Source: Poriferisodalis sp965214215
Lineage (GTDB): Bacteria > Actinomycetota > Acidimicrobiia > Acidimicrobiales > Poriferisodalaceae
Reading direction: 5' to 3'
Length of the DNA stretch: 64,000 nt
NCBI RefSeq assembly: GCF_965214215.1
Contig: NZ_CBDCBD010000003.1
Span: forward strand, 744,001-808,000
This document shows, piece by piece, positions 32,501-47,500 of the stretch (position 1 is its first letter; the number at the start of each line of letters is the position of its first letter). A program made the position numbers and the translations under genes. A model generated the notes under the pieces. The model saw only the letters and a program-made list of their open reading frames with translations. It did not search any database and was not told the DNA's origin.

Positions 32501-35500
32501 TGCCGTCGGGGCCGAGCGCCACCGTCACCGTCTCCGCTGCTTCGGCCACATAATCCTCGAGGGCCGCCACGGTCAATGTCGCAGCCTGCACCGTGTTGGT
32601 GTCATGGCCGGCGAACGTGACCGTCGGCGCCAACGAGTCGCCATCGGCGACGCTCACCCCGCTGTTGATCGTCGCCCCTGCCTTCTTGGCGACGGTCGTG
32701 TCGCGGACGGTGACGTTCGTGCCCGACAGCACCAGCGGCACCACCACCGTCTCGCCCGCGTACAGCCGCCGGCTGAGCGTGACGGTGAACTCCGCGTCGG
32801 CCGCCGCGCCAGAGCCAGCCTCGGCGATGTTGCCGCTGTCGACGCGGGCCAGCGAGACCACGGTGGGATCGTCGTCGGTGACCGTCGAAGCCGCTTCGTC
32901 GATCTTGCCGACCTTGTAGCCGGTGCCGTCCACCACGGTCACCGTCACGTCGCCGTCGGGCTCGTCGACGGTGTCGGCCGTGGTCGCCACGGTGAACGCC
33001 GCGGAGGTCTGGTTCGCCTTGATGGTGACCGTCTGAGCGCCCTCCCCGCCAGCAGTCACGAAATCGGCCGCAGCCGACGTGTCGGCCACCGACAGATTCA
33101 CCTCGAGATCGGTGGTTGGCGCCTCGCCGATCTCCACCGTGAACGCCGCCGCGGTTCCCTCGGTGACGCTCGCCGCGTCCGCCGAGATGACCACCACCGG
33201 CCCCGAGCTGTCGTCGTCGGTGACGGTGACGGTGGCTTCGAGGGCCGTGGCACCGCCGGTGAGCTGGGCTTCACGCGGGCTGGAGAGCCGAACCGTGAAC
33301 GTCTCGTCGCTCTCTGTGGAGTCGTCGTCGACCAAAGCCACGGTGATGGTCTTGGAGGTGACGCCCGCAGCGAAGGTGAGCCGGCCCGCGTCGGCGGTGT
33401 AGTCGCCGGGGTGGACGGCACCGCTGCCACCGGCGCCATCGGCAGTGGTCCAATACACCGACAGCGGCACCTCGGTTTCGCCGGTGCTGGCGACGGAGAT
33501 AGCGACCGTGCCATCGTCTTCAGCAGCACTCGCGGTCGCCGAACTGAACGCCAGGGTGGGCAGGTCGTCTGCGTCGGTGATGGCGCCGGTGGCGGCGCTC
33601 TTGGTGGGGTTCAGAGCCGGCGCGTCCGTGCCGGTGGGGGTGCCGAGGGTGACGGTGAAGAAGTGGTCGCCCTCATAGGTGCTGTCTTGTGTGGTGGAGA
33701 CGGTGAAGGTGTTGCTGGTCTGGCCCTGCGCGATGACGACGGTGCCCGCGTCGTTGTCGTAATCGGCGGCGGTGCCGCCCGACGCGCCGGTCGCTTCTGT
33801 GTACGCCGGTTCGCCGGCGATGCCGCGCCCGTCAGAGAGCGTGTAAGGAACGGTGATGTCCCCCGCCGGAGCCGCGTCGGGAATCGTCACGGTGAAAGTG
33901 ATCGCGTTGCCCTCGGCAGCCGATGCGTTCTCGACTGAGACGCCGCCCGCCACGGTGAAGGTGTCGGACAGGGCAAACAGGGGTTTTGCGTCACCAGCCG
34001 ATTGACCACTGCAACCTTCGTTGACGGGGCCGAGCGGCGTCCGGTTCGCGCCGGCGTCGTTGAGGTATCCAGCATGGGTCTGTTGCGGGGTGCCCAGCGA
34101 CATACGGAACTCATTTGCGCCCGAAGTGCACTTTCGGGGCTGTTCTTTGCCGGTGGACAGCGACCCAGTCCAATAGCCGCTGGCGTTGATGGTCGCCGCG
34201 GTGCCGTCAGCAAACCTGGGGTTGGCCTCGTCATCCCAAGTGCGGTCGGTGAAATCGGCTTTGTCGTCGGCGACTTTGCTGCCGCCGACCCAGTAGATCG
34301 GATCGTCGGAATGGTCGTCGTCTGCCGGGTCGAACCTGGCGTACGCGTCAGCGTTCGTGCCAGGATTTCGTCCAGCGGAACTTGCGCTGCCCCAGGCCAC
34401 CGAGACAATCGGCAAAAACGCCTCGGCGAACGGCGCCAGATCCTCTACACCCCCGTTCTTGAGGCCGTTGCCGGAGATCTCAGCGCGCACAAGGGTCGTG
34501 GCCGCATCGAGTTTCGCCAGTGACGCTGTAGTCGTAGCGTTCGTGACGTACAGCAACCGGAAGGTGTCACCCGCTTGCAGTCCGTCGGGCAGAAGCGGCC
34601 AGTTGGTCGGTACGAAGTTGCCGGTGCCGTCGCTCTCGGTGTCGGTGATGCCGTACCACGCTTGAGCACCGTTGTGCCAGGGTTCGATGCCGCCGCTGAG
34701 GTTGGTCTCGGGGTTCAGGTGCTTGCGGTTGTTCCAGGCGTGGATGGGCAGCACCGCCAGGTCGTTGGGGAACCGAACCGAGAACTCCTCGTCGAACGTC
34801 TCGCCGTCGTCGAACCCGTCGCGGGCGTTGAGCTCGAGCACCGCGGTCTGCGCGCCCGCGCCGCGGAACTCCAGCCAGCGGAACCCCGCATGGGGTGGGG
34901 TGAGCCGGTTGACGATCTTGACGGACACGCCGGTGCCCGTCGCGGACATCTCGAAGTCGTTGTAGTGGATCGGCCACGACACGTCTGCGCTGTAACGCGG
35001 CCCGCGGATCCCGCTCACGACAGTGCACGCCTCGATCGGCTCCGACGGATAGCCGTCGGTGAGGTCGGTGAGGTCGCACGGCTGATCCTCGGGGTTGAGG
35101 CTGTGGCCGACCGCCTCCAGGTACAGCGGCACCCGCACGTACTCGCCCGCCTCCAGAGCCCGGCCCAGGCTGATCGTCAGCGACCGGTCCACCCTCGATG
35201 CGTCGCCCTCCACCATCACCTGGGAGATCTCCGCGCCCGACGACGACGTGCGCACCCCGGCGCCGGTCATCGTTACCGTGGTGGCGTCGTCGTCCGCGAC
35301 GGTCAGGGTGTGGGTCACATCAGAAAGCGCGGCGTAGGTCGCGTCCCCCGACAAGGCGTGGGTGATCGTGACCGAGGCATCGACAGCATCGGCTGCGTTG
35401 TCCCCTGCTGTCAGCGTGACCGTCTGCGGGGTGCTCCATATCCCGTTGCCGCTCGGGTTGAACGTCAGGCTGGCGCCGCCAGTGACCGACGCCAGGCTGG

Positions 35501-38500
35501 TGTTGCCGCTGGACACCGCGACGGTGACTGGGGCCGAGGGCGCTGTGTTCAGCCGGACCTCGTAGGTGTAGGTGCTGCCCTCGACCACTCGCCTGTCGCC
35601 GTCGTCGACGACGCTCAGCCCCGCGGATGTCTCCTGGAGCGTCATGCGGTGCTGGCGCTCGGCGTCACGGCCCATGCCGCAACCCTCCCCCGAGCACGCA
35701 CCGCCGTCGAGGTTCGAGACGATGCGGGTGTCGCTCCACGGCGCCGAATCGCGATAGGTGTGTACCAGCAGGCTCTCGGTCACGGTGTTGCCGTCGTCGG
35801 ACGCAGCGGTCACCACCACCGTGGCCTCTTGGGCTGACGGGCCAGTGAACCGCAGCAGCCCGGTAGCGCCGCCGGGCGAGTCCGAATAGGCCACCCCTTG
35901 GGGGGTGCCGTCGAGCGACAGCGTGAAATGGGTGCCCAGCTCGGCCCCGCTGAACGCCAACGGCACGGTGATCCACTCGCCCGCCACCAGAGCCCGGCTC
36001 AACGACACCCGGAACTTGGCGGTGTCGGTGGTGCTGCCCTCAACGGCGATGTTGTCTTCGGTGGCGGCGGCGTGCACGATGACCTCGGTGGGCTCGTCGT
36101 CGCCGGTCAACGTCACCGGCAGCGACGGCAACGCAATGGTCGTGTAGTCGGGGTTGTCGAGGTAATAGGACCGGTCACCGGCGTCGCCGTCGTAGGCCTG
36201 CACGACCACCTTGAACGACCACGTGCCCGTCAGATCACCATGGTCCACCACGTTGTTCTCTGCGACGAGCTCCACCTTGCGTGTCAGGTGCTCCCCCGTC
36301 GCGGCCTGCCCGCCGACAGTGCTGTCGAACCGCGCCACGAAATGCCAGTCGCCGGGATTGTCCAGTGAGCTCCCCGACGCCGGCGGCCCGTTCGGCCGCG
36401 CGATCGCCTTGCTGATCGGCTCGTCGTCAGTGCCGCCGGTGCGCACCTGGGTGTCCACCTTGCCCAAGATCACAATGTTCTCAGTCGGCGCTGCGTCGAG
36501 GGTGATCGTGATGTCGTCGCGGCGGTCGCGGCTGTCGGTGTTGTGCCCCCGCTCCATTACGGTGGTGTGGCCGTCGCTGACGGTGATCGTCGTGCCCGTG
36601 CCGGTGACCGTCGTGTCTGACGATTCGGTGACCGTGACCGTCCAGTCGCCCAACACCGTGCCGCCGGTGCAGTCAGCGGTCGTACACAGCTGCACGCCGA
36701 AGGTCTCGTCGTCGGAGTCGTCGTCGGCGTTGGCGGTCACCTCGAAACGGAGACGCCCGCTCACAGAGTCCTCGAACGCCCGACGTCCCTCACCGGCCGT
36801 GATCTCCACCAGAGCGCCCCGCTGGTTGGGGACCTTGAAGGTGACGTCGCCGGCCTCGGCCGAGTACCCCGACAGCGGCTTGAAGAAGACGAAGTACGCC
36901 GGGCGCTGCGGAATCCTCGACAGCTCGAATTGCCGCTGGTGGCCCTCGGCGATCGCCGTGCGGTGCAACGCCACCCCGCTCGCCGACACCGACAAGCCGC
37001 CGGGCTCGTCCGTCGACGTCGGCGGGGGCGCCACCGAGTCGTCGTCAGTGATGGCGACCTCCACGTCCGCGGTGATTGAGCCGTAGCCGCCGCCCGACGC
37101 GGTGTGTGCCAAGGTGATCTGCTCGTGGTCGCCGTCGTCGTCGTCCACTGCTCGCAGCGTCACCGGCTGGGGCTCGTCCCAGTTCGAGGTGGTGAACCTC
37201 AGCGTGTCGTCGAGGCCCGGGTTGGCCAGGTCGGTGTCGACCGCCAGCGACGTTCCGAACTGCCCCGAGACGGTCACCGTGACGGTGCCGGTCGGCTCAG
37301 TGGCGAGCACCACCGTGTAGGTCGTCGAGTCGCCCTCGTCCATGGTCACCGACGCAGCAGAGACCTCGATGGCCGGGTCGTCGTCGGCCACCGTGACGGT
37401 CGCCGGGCTGACGGTGGTGTCCGGCTCTCGCGGGATCGGAGGCGTCGCCGGCAGCCACTCGCCCGAGACCGTGACAGTCTCGTCGCCGGTGTAGACGGCG
37501 TCGGCGGTGGGCGTGAGGGTGAACGTGTTCGAACCTTCCGAGGACTCCTTATCGATGGTGATCTCGAAGTCGGGCACCGCGGCGAAGCCGACCACGTTGG
37601 GAGCGCCCGAGCCCTCCACGCTCACCTTCACCTTGCGGTCCACCAGATACACCGACGTGCCGGCCAGCGAAGCGGTCACCGTGATCGTCTGCGCTCCGCC
37701 GCCTTCAGACACCGTGTCTGTGTCGACGCTCAAGGCGACCGCACCGGGCTGGTTTCCGGCGTCGTCGTCGAGGATGCTCACAATGGCGTTACGGATGCCG
37801 CCCAAGAAGTACCCCTCGCCCTGAAGCAACGCGATGCGCAAAATCCCGATGCCTTCGATGAGGTTGTCGTTCACCACGACGACCTCGATGACGGCCTCGG
37901 TTTTGCCTTTGGGCACCGTCAGCGTGCCCGACAGCGGTTCGATGTCGACGCCCTCCTTCACTGCCAAACCCGACGGGACCTGGTACCTCACCGTGAGGTC
38001 TGTGGCCGATGGGCTCGACAACACCACCGTGACTTCGCCGGTGTCCCCGCCCTCGCTGGCAGAGAACGAAGTTTGCTTGAACGAGACGACGGGAATCGCC
38101 GGCCCGGTCAGCTTGAACACCGGCGACATGGCGTAGAACCGGTTGGTGTTGGTGGGGGCCTCCTGCCCGTTGCGCAGCGGGCCCTCTGTGGCCGCCTGGG
38201 TGCCTGCGGCGAAGGACACGTTGGCGGAATGGCCCAGGGGGTTGGTGTGCAGCGTGCAGTTCGCCTGCATTCCGGTCCACACCTTGTCACCGTCGGCGGG
38301 CAAACCGTCCTCGTGGCGGAGATGGTTCGTGGTCTCGCTCCACCGGTTGTCCCAGTTGCCGTCGCAGAAATCGAAGTAGTTGTCGGCAATCTTGTGGCGC
38401 TTGATCCAGTAGATCGGCGTGCCCGCATCGTCGGCCTTGGTCGACCCGTCGGCCCACGCGTTGGAAGACCACATCCCGACGTGGGCGCGGCCCGCGACAT

Positions 38501-41500
38501 TGGCCGTCGGCGCACTCGAGCTGCGGGTGTTGGCGAACACCTTGAAGAACCCGACGTAGGGCTGGATCGCCTGGATGCCGCTGCGCGCTCCCACGCTGCG
38601 CACGAACGCGTCGTAGTCGGCGATGTCCGACGACTCGGCTGTGCCGCCTTCGGAGGTCATGTACAGCACACGGAACTCGTCGCCGGAGTTCAGCGTCGAC
38701 GGACGCAGCGGCCAGCTCACCGGCACCTCGATGTCGCCGGTCTCGTCGTCGACGATGACGAACCCGAGCGGCCCGCCCGCCGGATCGGCCAGCCCCGCCG
38801 GCAGGTTCGTGTGGCTCGGCGCCCGGTTGCCCGCGCCGTAGTCGACCAGCACATAGGGCTGCGTACGCGCATTGTTGTCGACCGGCGTGAACCGCAGCGT
38901 CGCCTGCGAAGCCCCTGCGGCCAGCCGTACCGCCGGGTTCTGCGCCGAGTGCGGTGCAGCCACCAGCAGCGACACCCCCGCCTGGGTCGACGGCTCGAGC
39001 CCGAACGTGAAATCGGTGGTCACCACCGCGCCGTAAACCGACAGCGGCACCGTCACGGTCTCCGAGCCGGTGAGCGCCCGGTTCAACGAGACCGTGACTG
39101 TGCGATAGCCCGTCGCGTTCGACGCGCCCTCCACCGCGTTGGCGTTGGCGTCGCCGTCTGAGCCGGACAGGGAGACAGCCACCGACAGGTCGCCGATGGT
39201 CACCGTCAGCGTCCCCGTCACCGAGGCGTACCCGCCGCCGGCGGCCGTGTGGGTGAGTGTGACCTTGTCGTTGTCGGAGTCGCCATCGGCGCCGGCTGAG
39301 ACCATCACCGTCTGGGGCTGGTCCCAGTTGGACGTGGTGAAGGTGAGCGTGTTCTGGTTGCCCCCCTGCGTACCGTCGGTGTCGACGGTGAGGTCGCTGC
39401 CGCCGTGGCCCGCCACGGTCACGGTCACGTCGCCGCTCGGCACCGTCGAGAGCCGCACCGTGTACTCGGCGCTGGTGCCCTCGGTCACCGCCAGCGCGGC
39501 GCCCGCAGGCGTGAACAACAGCCCGGGGTCGTTGTCGGCGACCGTGACTGTGGTGGCGGCGGGGCTGCCTACCTGGTACCCGCTGCGGGCGGCCAGCTCC
39601 AGCACGATGCTCTCTGAGCCTTCGAGGTCGTTGTCCTCGGTCAGAGTCACGGCGATGTTGGCCGAGCCGGCGTTGGCGGGAATGGTCACGCTGCCGCTCA
39701 GCGCCGTGTAGTCGGTGCCCGACACCGCCGTGCCGCCGCTGTCGGCGTAGGCGACGGTGAGATCGGCTGCTGGGGCGGGCGACGCCTCCACCACGACGTT
39801 GAGGGTGCCCGACCCTTCGCCGGCGGAATAGGTGGCCACCCCGAAGGTCACCTGCGGGGTCTCATCGTCGATGGTCACCTGGGCCTGAGCGCCGGCCGAG
39901 TCGTAGCCGCCGCCCACCGGCGTGTAGGTCAGCGTCACGGTTTCGTCGTCGGCGTCGTCGTCGGCAGCCGCCATCAGGGTCACGGTCTGGGGCTCATGCC
40001 AGTTGGCGGTGGTGAAGGTGAGGGTGGCCTGGTCCCCGTCGGTCGCGCTGTCGGTGTCGACGGTGAGGTCGCTGCCGCCCTGGCCCGAGACGGTCACGAC
40101 CACGTCACCGGTCGGCGGGGTGGAGAGGCTGACCTGGTAGGTGAACGTGTCGCCCTCAGCCACGGTCGGGGTGGGAGACGAGAGCACCAGCCCGGGGTCG
40201 TCGTCTTCGATGGTGACGGTGGTGGACGCCGTCGAACCGACGGCGTAGTCGGTGGCGGTGCTGCTCAGCGCCAGCTCGATCGTCTCGCGGCCCTCGACGG
40301 CGCTGTCGTCGGCGACGGTGACGGTGATGTCAGCCGAGGTCGCGTCCTTGGCGATGGTCACGCTGCCGCTCAGCGCTGTGTAGTCGGTGCCCGACTCCGC
40401 CGTGCCCCCGCTGTCGGTGTAGGCGACGGTGAGATCGGCTTCGGGAGCGGGCGAGGCGTTCACCTTCACGGTCGCGGTGCGGGTGCCCGCGGCCTCTCCC
40501 GCCGTGTAGGTAGCGGCGCCGAAGGTCACCACCGAGCCCTCGGTGATGGTGACGGTGGCGCTGGTGTCGCTGGTGTGGGCTTGTGTGCCGCCTTCGAGGT
40601 TGGTGGCAAGGTTCGTGTCGGCCAGGTCGCCGAAGGCCACCGTCACCGGGTCGTTGCGGGAGTCGCCGTCGTCGTAGTTGGCCACCGGGGTCAGCACCAG
40701 CACCGCCGTCTGCGCCCCGGCGCCGGTGAAGGTCACCGTGGGGGTGTCGCTGCCGGCGCCGCTCAGCGCAATGCCGGTGGGGCTGCCCTTCAGCGCCACC
40801 CCGACCGCGGTGCCTGCGTAGCCGTCGGTGAGGTCGAGCGGCACCGCCGCCACCTCGCCGGCCACCAGCGCCCTGGCGAGGGCGACGGTGACCTCGGCCG
40901 AGGCGGCGGTGTCGCCTTCCTCGACTTCGCCGCCGCCGGTGATCGACACCACGGTGGGCTCGTCGTCGACCAGCACAGCGGTCACGTCGCGCAGCGGCAC
41001 CCCGGCGTACTCGCCGCCAGTGAGCGCGTGGCTGAACACAACGGTGCGACCGATGCCGGGATTGTCCACCGCATCGTCGGCGGCGGCCACGTTCACGGTG
41101 CGCGGCGCCCAGTCCGACGGGGTGTAGCTGAAGGTGGCCGAGGCGCCGAGGCCGCTCTTGTTGTTCACTTCGCCGCCGGTGCCTGCGGTGACGGTGAGGG
41201 TGACGGTGCTGGTGGGGATTGCGCCCAGCGTCACCGTGTAGAAGCTGCCGGCTTGGCCTTCGGTGAGGGTCAGCCCGGCTTGGGGGAGGGTCGCGGTGGC
41301 CGAGAGCGTCTCGTCGTCGGTCACCGTCACCGTCACCGAAGGCCCTGTGGTCACGCTTGTGTAGCCGGTGACGGTGTGGGACACCTGCACCGACTCAGCG
41401 GCGGCGTCGGCGTCGTCGGCGGGGGTGACCGTCACCTTCTGGGGGACGCTCCAGTTGCCGCTGGAGCCGCCGGTGAAGCTGAGCGCTCCGCTCACCGTCG

Positions 41501-44500
41501 CCGCGCCGACATCGCCGGAGGTGGGGGTGACCACTGCGGTGCTGCCAGGGCCGGGGTCGGTGGCCAGCACCACGCTGTACTCGCCGGCAGCGCCGCCCTC
41601 GATGAGGGTCAGGGTGCTGGGCATCACCATCACCCCCGGGGTGACGCTCGCCACCTTGAAGCTCCCGGTGATGGGGTCGCACTTGCCATCGCACGGCGAA
41701 CCGGTGTCGCCGCGGCGCGACAGCAGCTCGGCGCCGGCAGTGACCGTGACGGTGGAGTCAGCATTGGCAACGGCGGCCGAGACCGTGAGATCGAGCACCA
41801 CGTGGGCGCCGGTGGACTTGGTGGAGTCCGAAAAATCCTGGTCGTGGGCTCGCACCAGGCGACCGGCGGTCACCGTCACGCCCGTCGGCAGGCCCGAGAC
41901 CTCGATGTGGCCCAGCGCGGCGGCGGTCAGCTCACCGGTGGCCGGGTTCCAGAGTTTGTCGTTGGCGTTGCGGTTGGTGGTGCCGCCGGTTCCGCCCCTG
42001 CCGCCGGCGCCTGCGAACGACACGCCAAAGGGCACCAGCTCCACCTGCACGGTGGCGCCCACGGCCAAGGCGGTGACCGGCACCTCGGCGGGCACGACCG
42101 CCAAGGGCGGCCCCGACGCCTCGTCGTCCACCACCACCAGGCTCACCGCTGGCCCGGCCGCGACGCCGGTGTAGTTGGTCACCGAGTGAGTAATGGCGGT
42201 GTGCTCGTGGTCGACGTCGTTGTCTTGGGATGCAGTCACCGTCACTTTCTGGGCGGTTCCCCAGTTGCCGGCCGAACCGCCGCTGAAGGAGAGGCTTGCT
42301 GGCGAGAGTGTCGCCGCGGCGCTGTCGCCCACCTCCGGGGTGACCACCACGGTGATGCCGTCGCCCGGGTCGGTGGCCAGCCGTATCTGGTAGACGCCGG
42401 CGCTGCCCTCATCGACGCGCATCCGGCGCACGTCCACGTCGGGGCGGCCTGAGCCGAGTTCCACCACCAGCTCCACGCCGGGCGCCGCGGAGGCGTCGTC
42501 GTCGGTGATGTGGAAGCTGATGCGTCCCGAGCCGGTGGCCCCGCCGCCGACGGTGGTCGCGGCCGAGGTCACCGAGCTGCTGGGCCAGGTGGCGGGCAGC
42601 GACACGGTGATCGCCTCGTCGGCGGTGTCGGCGTCGTGCTCGATGGTCAGATTCAGCGTGGCAGCCTTGACGGTGTTGCCTGCCGAGCCGGTGAAGATCA
42701 GCGACCCGCCCACGTGCTTCACGCCCGCAGGTGAGCCCTTCAGCGCCAGCGAGAACTCGTCACCCACCGCGCCGCCGTCCACCTGCAAGGGCACTTCCAG
42801 CATCTCGTCGGCTTGCAGAGCACGACCGAGGGTGACCGTCAGCTCGCTGGTCTCGGGGGTGTCGCCCTCTGCCAGAAACACGAGGCGTGAATTGGTCTTG
42901 TCCTCGATGGTGCCCGTCAAGGTCACTTTGGTGGCGTCGTCGTCATTCACCGCCACCGCCGCTGCGTCGTCGGGAGACGAGGCCACGGTGTAACCCGTAC
43001 CGGCAACGACGGTCACCTTGATCGAGCCTGCGGGCTCGTCGGCGGAGTCGCCCACCGTCGGCACTGTGTACGCCGCGGTGGTCGCACCCTTCTTGATCAC
43101 CACGGTCTTGTCGCCCAGGTCGGCGGCGGCTGCCACCTTGCCGGTCTGGGCCACCGTGAGCTTCACCGTGAGATCGGCGCTGGGCGCCTTGGCGATGGCC
43201 ACCTCGAAGGCCGCCGCGGTGCCCTCGGTGACCGCCGATCCTTTCGTCACCGACACCGCCGGGTGGGCGTCGTCGTTGGTGATGGCCACGCTTGTTGGGC
43301 TGCCGGCCAGCGAGACGCCACCGCCAGAACCGGTGACCTGCGCGCCGGCGCCGAAGGCGACCGCCACGGTGCGGTCGTCGAGATCTTCGTTGGGCACCGC
43401 GGTCAGCACCAGGGTGGCGGTGGTGTCGCCGGCGCCGAAGCGCAGCGCCGGGTTCTGCGCGTTGTAGGGCGCCGAGGTGTCGAGCGTGCCGTCGCTGCCC
43501 TGCTTGAGCGCCAGGGTGTAGTGGTCGCCGACGGTGGCACCGGTGACCGTCAGCGGTATCAGCGCCGTCATTCCCGCGGGCAGAGCGGTGCCGCCGTAGG
43601 TGACGGTCACCTCGGTGCTGCCCTGGCCTTCGGCCACCGCGGCGTCGGCGGCGGCCAGCGTGAAGGTGCTGGGGTCGTTGTCGATGAGCGTGACCGTCGC
43701 CGGGGTCACGGTGTAGGCCCCGAGGGTGCCGCTGATGGTCACCACCCGGTCGGCCTGATCGACGCTGTCGCCGGTCACCAGAATGCCCATGGCGGTGAAC
43801 GTGGCGCTGGCGTCGCCTGCGGCGATGTTGATGAGCCGGGCGATGTGCGGCAGATTGTCGGGCTTCAGCGTGAACGGCACCCGCCCGTCGGAGTCGCTCG
43901 AGCCGCTGACCGAGAGGTCCACCGTCTGGTTGGTGTCGAAGCGGCTGTCGCCCTGCACGGTTGCGGTGACAGTGACCGGGGTATTAGCGGGGTTGTCGGT
44001 CTCGTCGATGCTCACCGGCGAAGCGCTCAGGGCGATCCCGGCGGGCGGCGGATCGTCGTCGGTCACGGTGACCGTGATCGTGTCCGCGGAGCCCGACTCG
44101 TACGCGCCGCGGTAGGGCACGACAACCACCCGATGGGTGATCGAGACGCTGCGGGCGCCTCCGGTGTTGTCGAGGCTGTCGTCCACGCCGGTGACGGTCA
44201 CCACGACGGGCGACCAGTCGTCGCTGGTGAAGGTCAGCCGGCCGTCGCGCCACCGGGTGCTGTCGGAGAAGCTCAGGCTCGCTCCGGCTGAGGCCGCCAC
44301 GAAGACCTGCACCCTCTCTTGGTTCTGCGCGTCGCCGCTCACGGGGGCTTTGGTCAATGAGATGGTGTAGGTGTCGGTGGTCTCGTCTGCGGTACCCGCC
44401 TCGGCCACCTCGGTGCCGCCGCCGGTCTCGGTGATGACCACCTCTCGCACGTCATCGCCGACGACCGTCGCGGTGAGCGACGGCAGCGCGACGGTTCCCT

Positions 44501-47500
44501 TGGAGTAGTCGTCCCAAGTGCCCTGCGACGCCGGCGTTGAGTTGGTGAACACCCTCGCGGCGTGCGTGAGTGTGACCTCACAGGAAGCGGTGCCACAGGC
44601 GTTGCGGGTCCCGACGGTGACGGTCTGGGGCTGGTCCCAGTCCGCAGATCTGAATTCCAGGACCAGCGGTTCATTCTCATTCATCGAATTCACCGTGACT
44701 TGGTCGTAGTCGCCGGACCGAATCGTCACCTGGACCGTCTGGAGCGGCCGGGATCCGAGGCGCACGGTGTATGTGGAGTCCTCTCCGTCGGGCAAGGTGA
44801 GGCCGCCAGGCTGGCTCAGCACCACGCCTTTGGTGTTGTCGTCGGTGACCGTGGCGGTGACCTTGGCACCCGAGACGCCGTGGTAGCGGGTGTCGTCGTT
44901 GTCGGCGGCGAGCGCCTGAACGGTGATGTCGGCGGTTCGCCCAGTGCCGTTGTCCTTGTCGTCGTCGACGCCGGTAACCGTCACCTCCTGCGCGTCGGCG
45001 TAGTTGGCCGGAGTGAAGGTGAGCTTGGCCGTTGTTCCCGCCGAGGACGACGGGCTCTTCACCGTGACAGCGCCGGGCTTTACGGATGTGACGGTGACGA
45101 CCACGTTGTTCGTCGGCTTGGAGTCGAGCGCGACGCTGAACGTGTCGGTGCCGCCGTCTTCGGCCAGCTCGGTGCCGCCGTCGGTCTCGGTGACGTTGAT
45201 GCCCACGGGCGCCTCGTCGTCGATCACCCTCACCTTCACCGAGGCAATCGCGATGCCGTCGTAGGGGTTCGCGGGCGGGTTCTGGGGGTCGCTGGGGGCG
45301 GGAACAGTGGCTGCGTGGGTAACGGTCACGTTGCGGGCGGCACCGGTGTTGTCGAGATCGTCGCTGACGCCGGTGACGGTGACCGTCTGGGGATCGCTCC
45401 AGTTGGTCCGGGTGAACGTCAGCCGGACGGTCTCCCCCGGCGTCGTGTCGGTGCCGCCGTGCAGCTGCGCCGCCGAGTCGTCGCCGGAGGTGGCGGTGAT
45501 GAACACAGGGCCGAGCGGTTGTGTATTCAGTCGCACCGTGTAGGTGTCGGTGCTGCCGTCGTCGGTGACCTCTGTGGCGCCGCTGGTCTGGGCGATGGTG
45601 ACCCCGGAAGTGTCGTCGTCGAGGATCGTCACGCTGACCGAGCTGGAGGCGAGGGCGGCGTAGTCGGCATCGCTGGAGGCAGCCGACAGCATCAGCGAAC
45701 CCGTGCGGTCGCCGCTGTTGTCGAAGCTGTCGGCCACGCCGGTGACGGTGACGGTCTGGGGCTGGTCCCAGGTCGACCTGCTGAACGTCAGCGTGATGGT
45801 CTTGGCCTGCGCGCCGCCCACCTTGCTGAGGGCCAATGCATCTGTCGTGGTCTGGGTCTCGACCACCGCCACGGTGACGGTGACCTCGGCGGAGGGCTGC
45901 GATGTGAGGCTGACGGTGATGGTGTCGGTGCTGCCGTCGTCGGTGACCTCGGTGCCGTCGCCGGACTCGGTGATCTTCAGTGCGGCGGTGTCGTTGTCGG
46001 TGATGGCCACCGGAACCGGGGCGATCGCGATGGAGCGGTAGTTGCTGTCGGCGGTGGCGATCTGGTGGGTGACCGTGGTGGAGAGCTCGGCGGCAGGGTT
46101 GACGGCGTCATCGTCGACGGCGGTCACGGTCACCGTCTGGGGCCTGTTCCAGTTGGACTTGGTGAACACCAGCGGCGCCGACACGGTGATCTTGGCCGAG
46201 CCGGCGACGGGCGTGACGGTCACCTGCCGGGCCGGGGTGGCGTTGAGCACGATCTGGTAGGTGTCGGTGTTGGTGGCGCCGGCTGCTTCGGTCACCTCGG
46301 TGTTGCCGCCGGTCTGGGTCACGGTGAACCCCGGCGGGGCGTCGCTCACCCGTACCAGCACGCCCGGGCCGGTGGTGGGCCCGCCGGTCCAGCCGCTGAT
46401 GTGGTGAGAGATCACGGTGGAGTCGTCGCCGAAGGTCGCGTCGGCCACGCCGGTCACGGTCACCGTCTGAGCGGTCTTCCAGGAGCCCCCGCTGCCGCCG
46501 GTGAAGGTGAGCTGCTGCGGGGAGACGGTGGCCACCGAGCTGTCGCCGGTGACCACGTCCACCGTGACCGTCGCGCCGCTGCCGGGGTCTGCGCTGAGCT
46601 TGAGGGTGTAGCTGCCCGGCGCTCCGCCTTCGTCCACGTCCACTGTCAGCTTTGACGGCGCCAGGTGGGGGTCGTTGTCGTTCACCAGCACCGAGGCCGA
46701 CGGGTTGGTGCTGTCGCGCACCGCACCGCCCGCCAGGTTGGTGCCCGACCGGGCGGCCAGCTCGACGTCGTCGCCGATGGTGACAGTGAACTGCTCGCGG
46801 CCTTCGCCCAGGTCGTCGTCGATGAACATGAACATCAGCGAGGCCCGCTCGGGCACGGGAGCGGTGTGGTCGGTCCACGGGGTGGTGGGCGTGCCGAACG
46901 AGGCTTCGTCGAACACCACCACGAAGTCGAGCGCGGTGATCGTGACCATTACCGTCTCGCCGCGCACATTCATCTGTTGGGTGTCTTGCCAGTCTTGGAC
47001 GAGCGTCGTGGGTCGCACGGGCTTGTAGACCACGCCCGAATGCAGCAGGGTCACCCCCGGGTTGCGGGCATCATCGGGTTGCTGCTCCTGGCGGGTCCGC
47101 GGTGCCTGCCAACTCACGTCGACCTTGACGTCGGCGGGGGTGATATTGAGGCCCTCGATCCGCAACGGCACCTCGACTCGCTCATCGCGGGCGAGCGGCC
47201 GGCTCAGCACGACCTCGAACCCACGCGCGCGGGATTGCTGGCTGCCCGCGAAGCGCTGCACGCTTTGCCCCTCGGTGACTGCTGGCGGGCTGCCGTCGTA
47301 GTTCCGGCCCTCGTAGACGATCTTCACCACGGTGGGCTGCGTATCGGTCACCTTGGCCATCACCGAGGGCGCGGTGACCGAGGCGTACACCGACCCGGTG
47401 GTGGTGACCGCGTGGGTGATGGCAACGCTGCGAGGGTCGCGGCCCGGATTGTCGATGCCGTCGTCCACCCCGTTCACCGTGAAGGAGTGCTCGCTCTGCC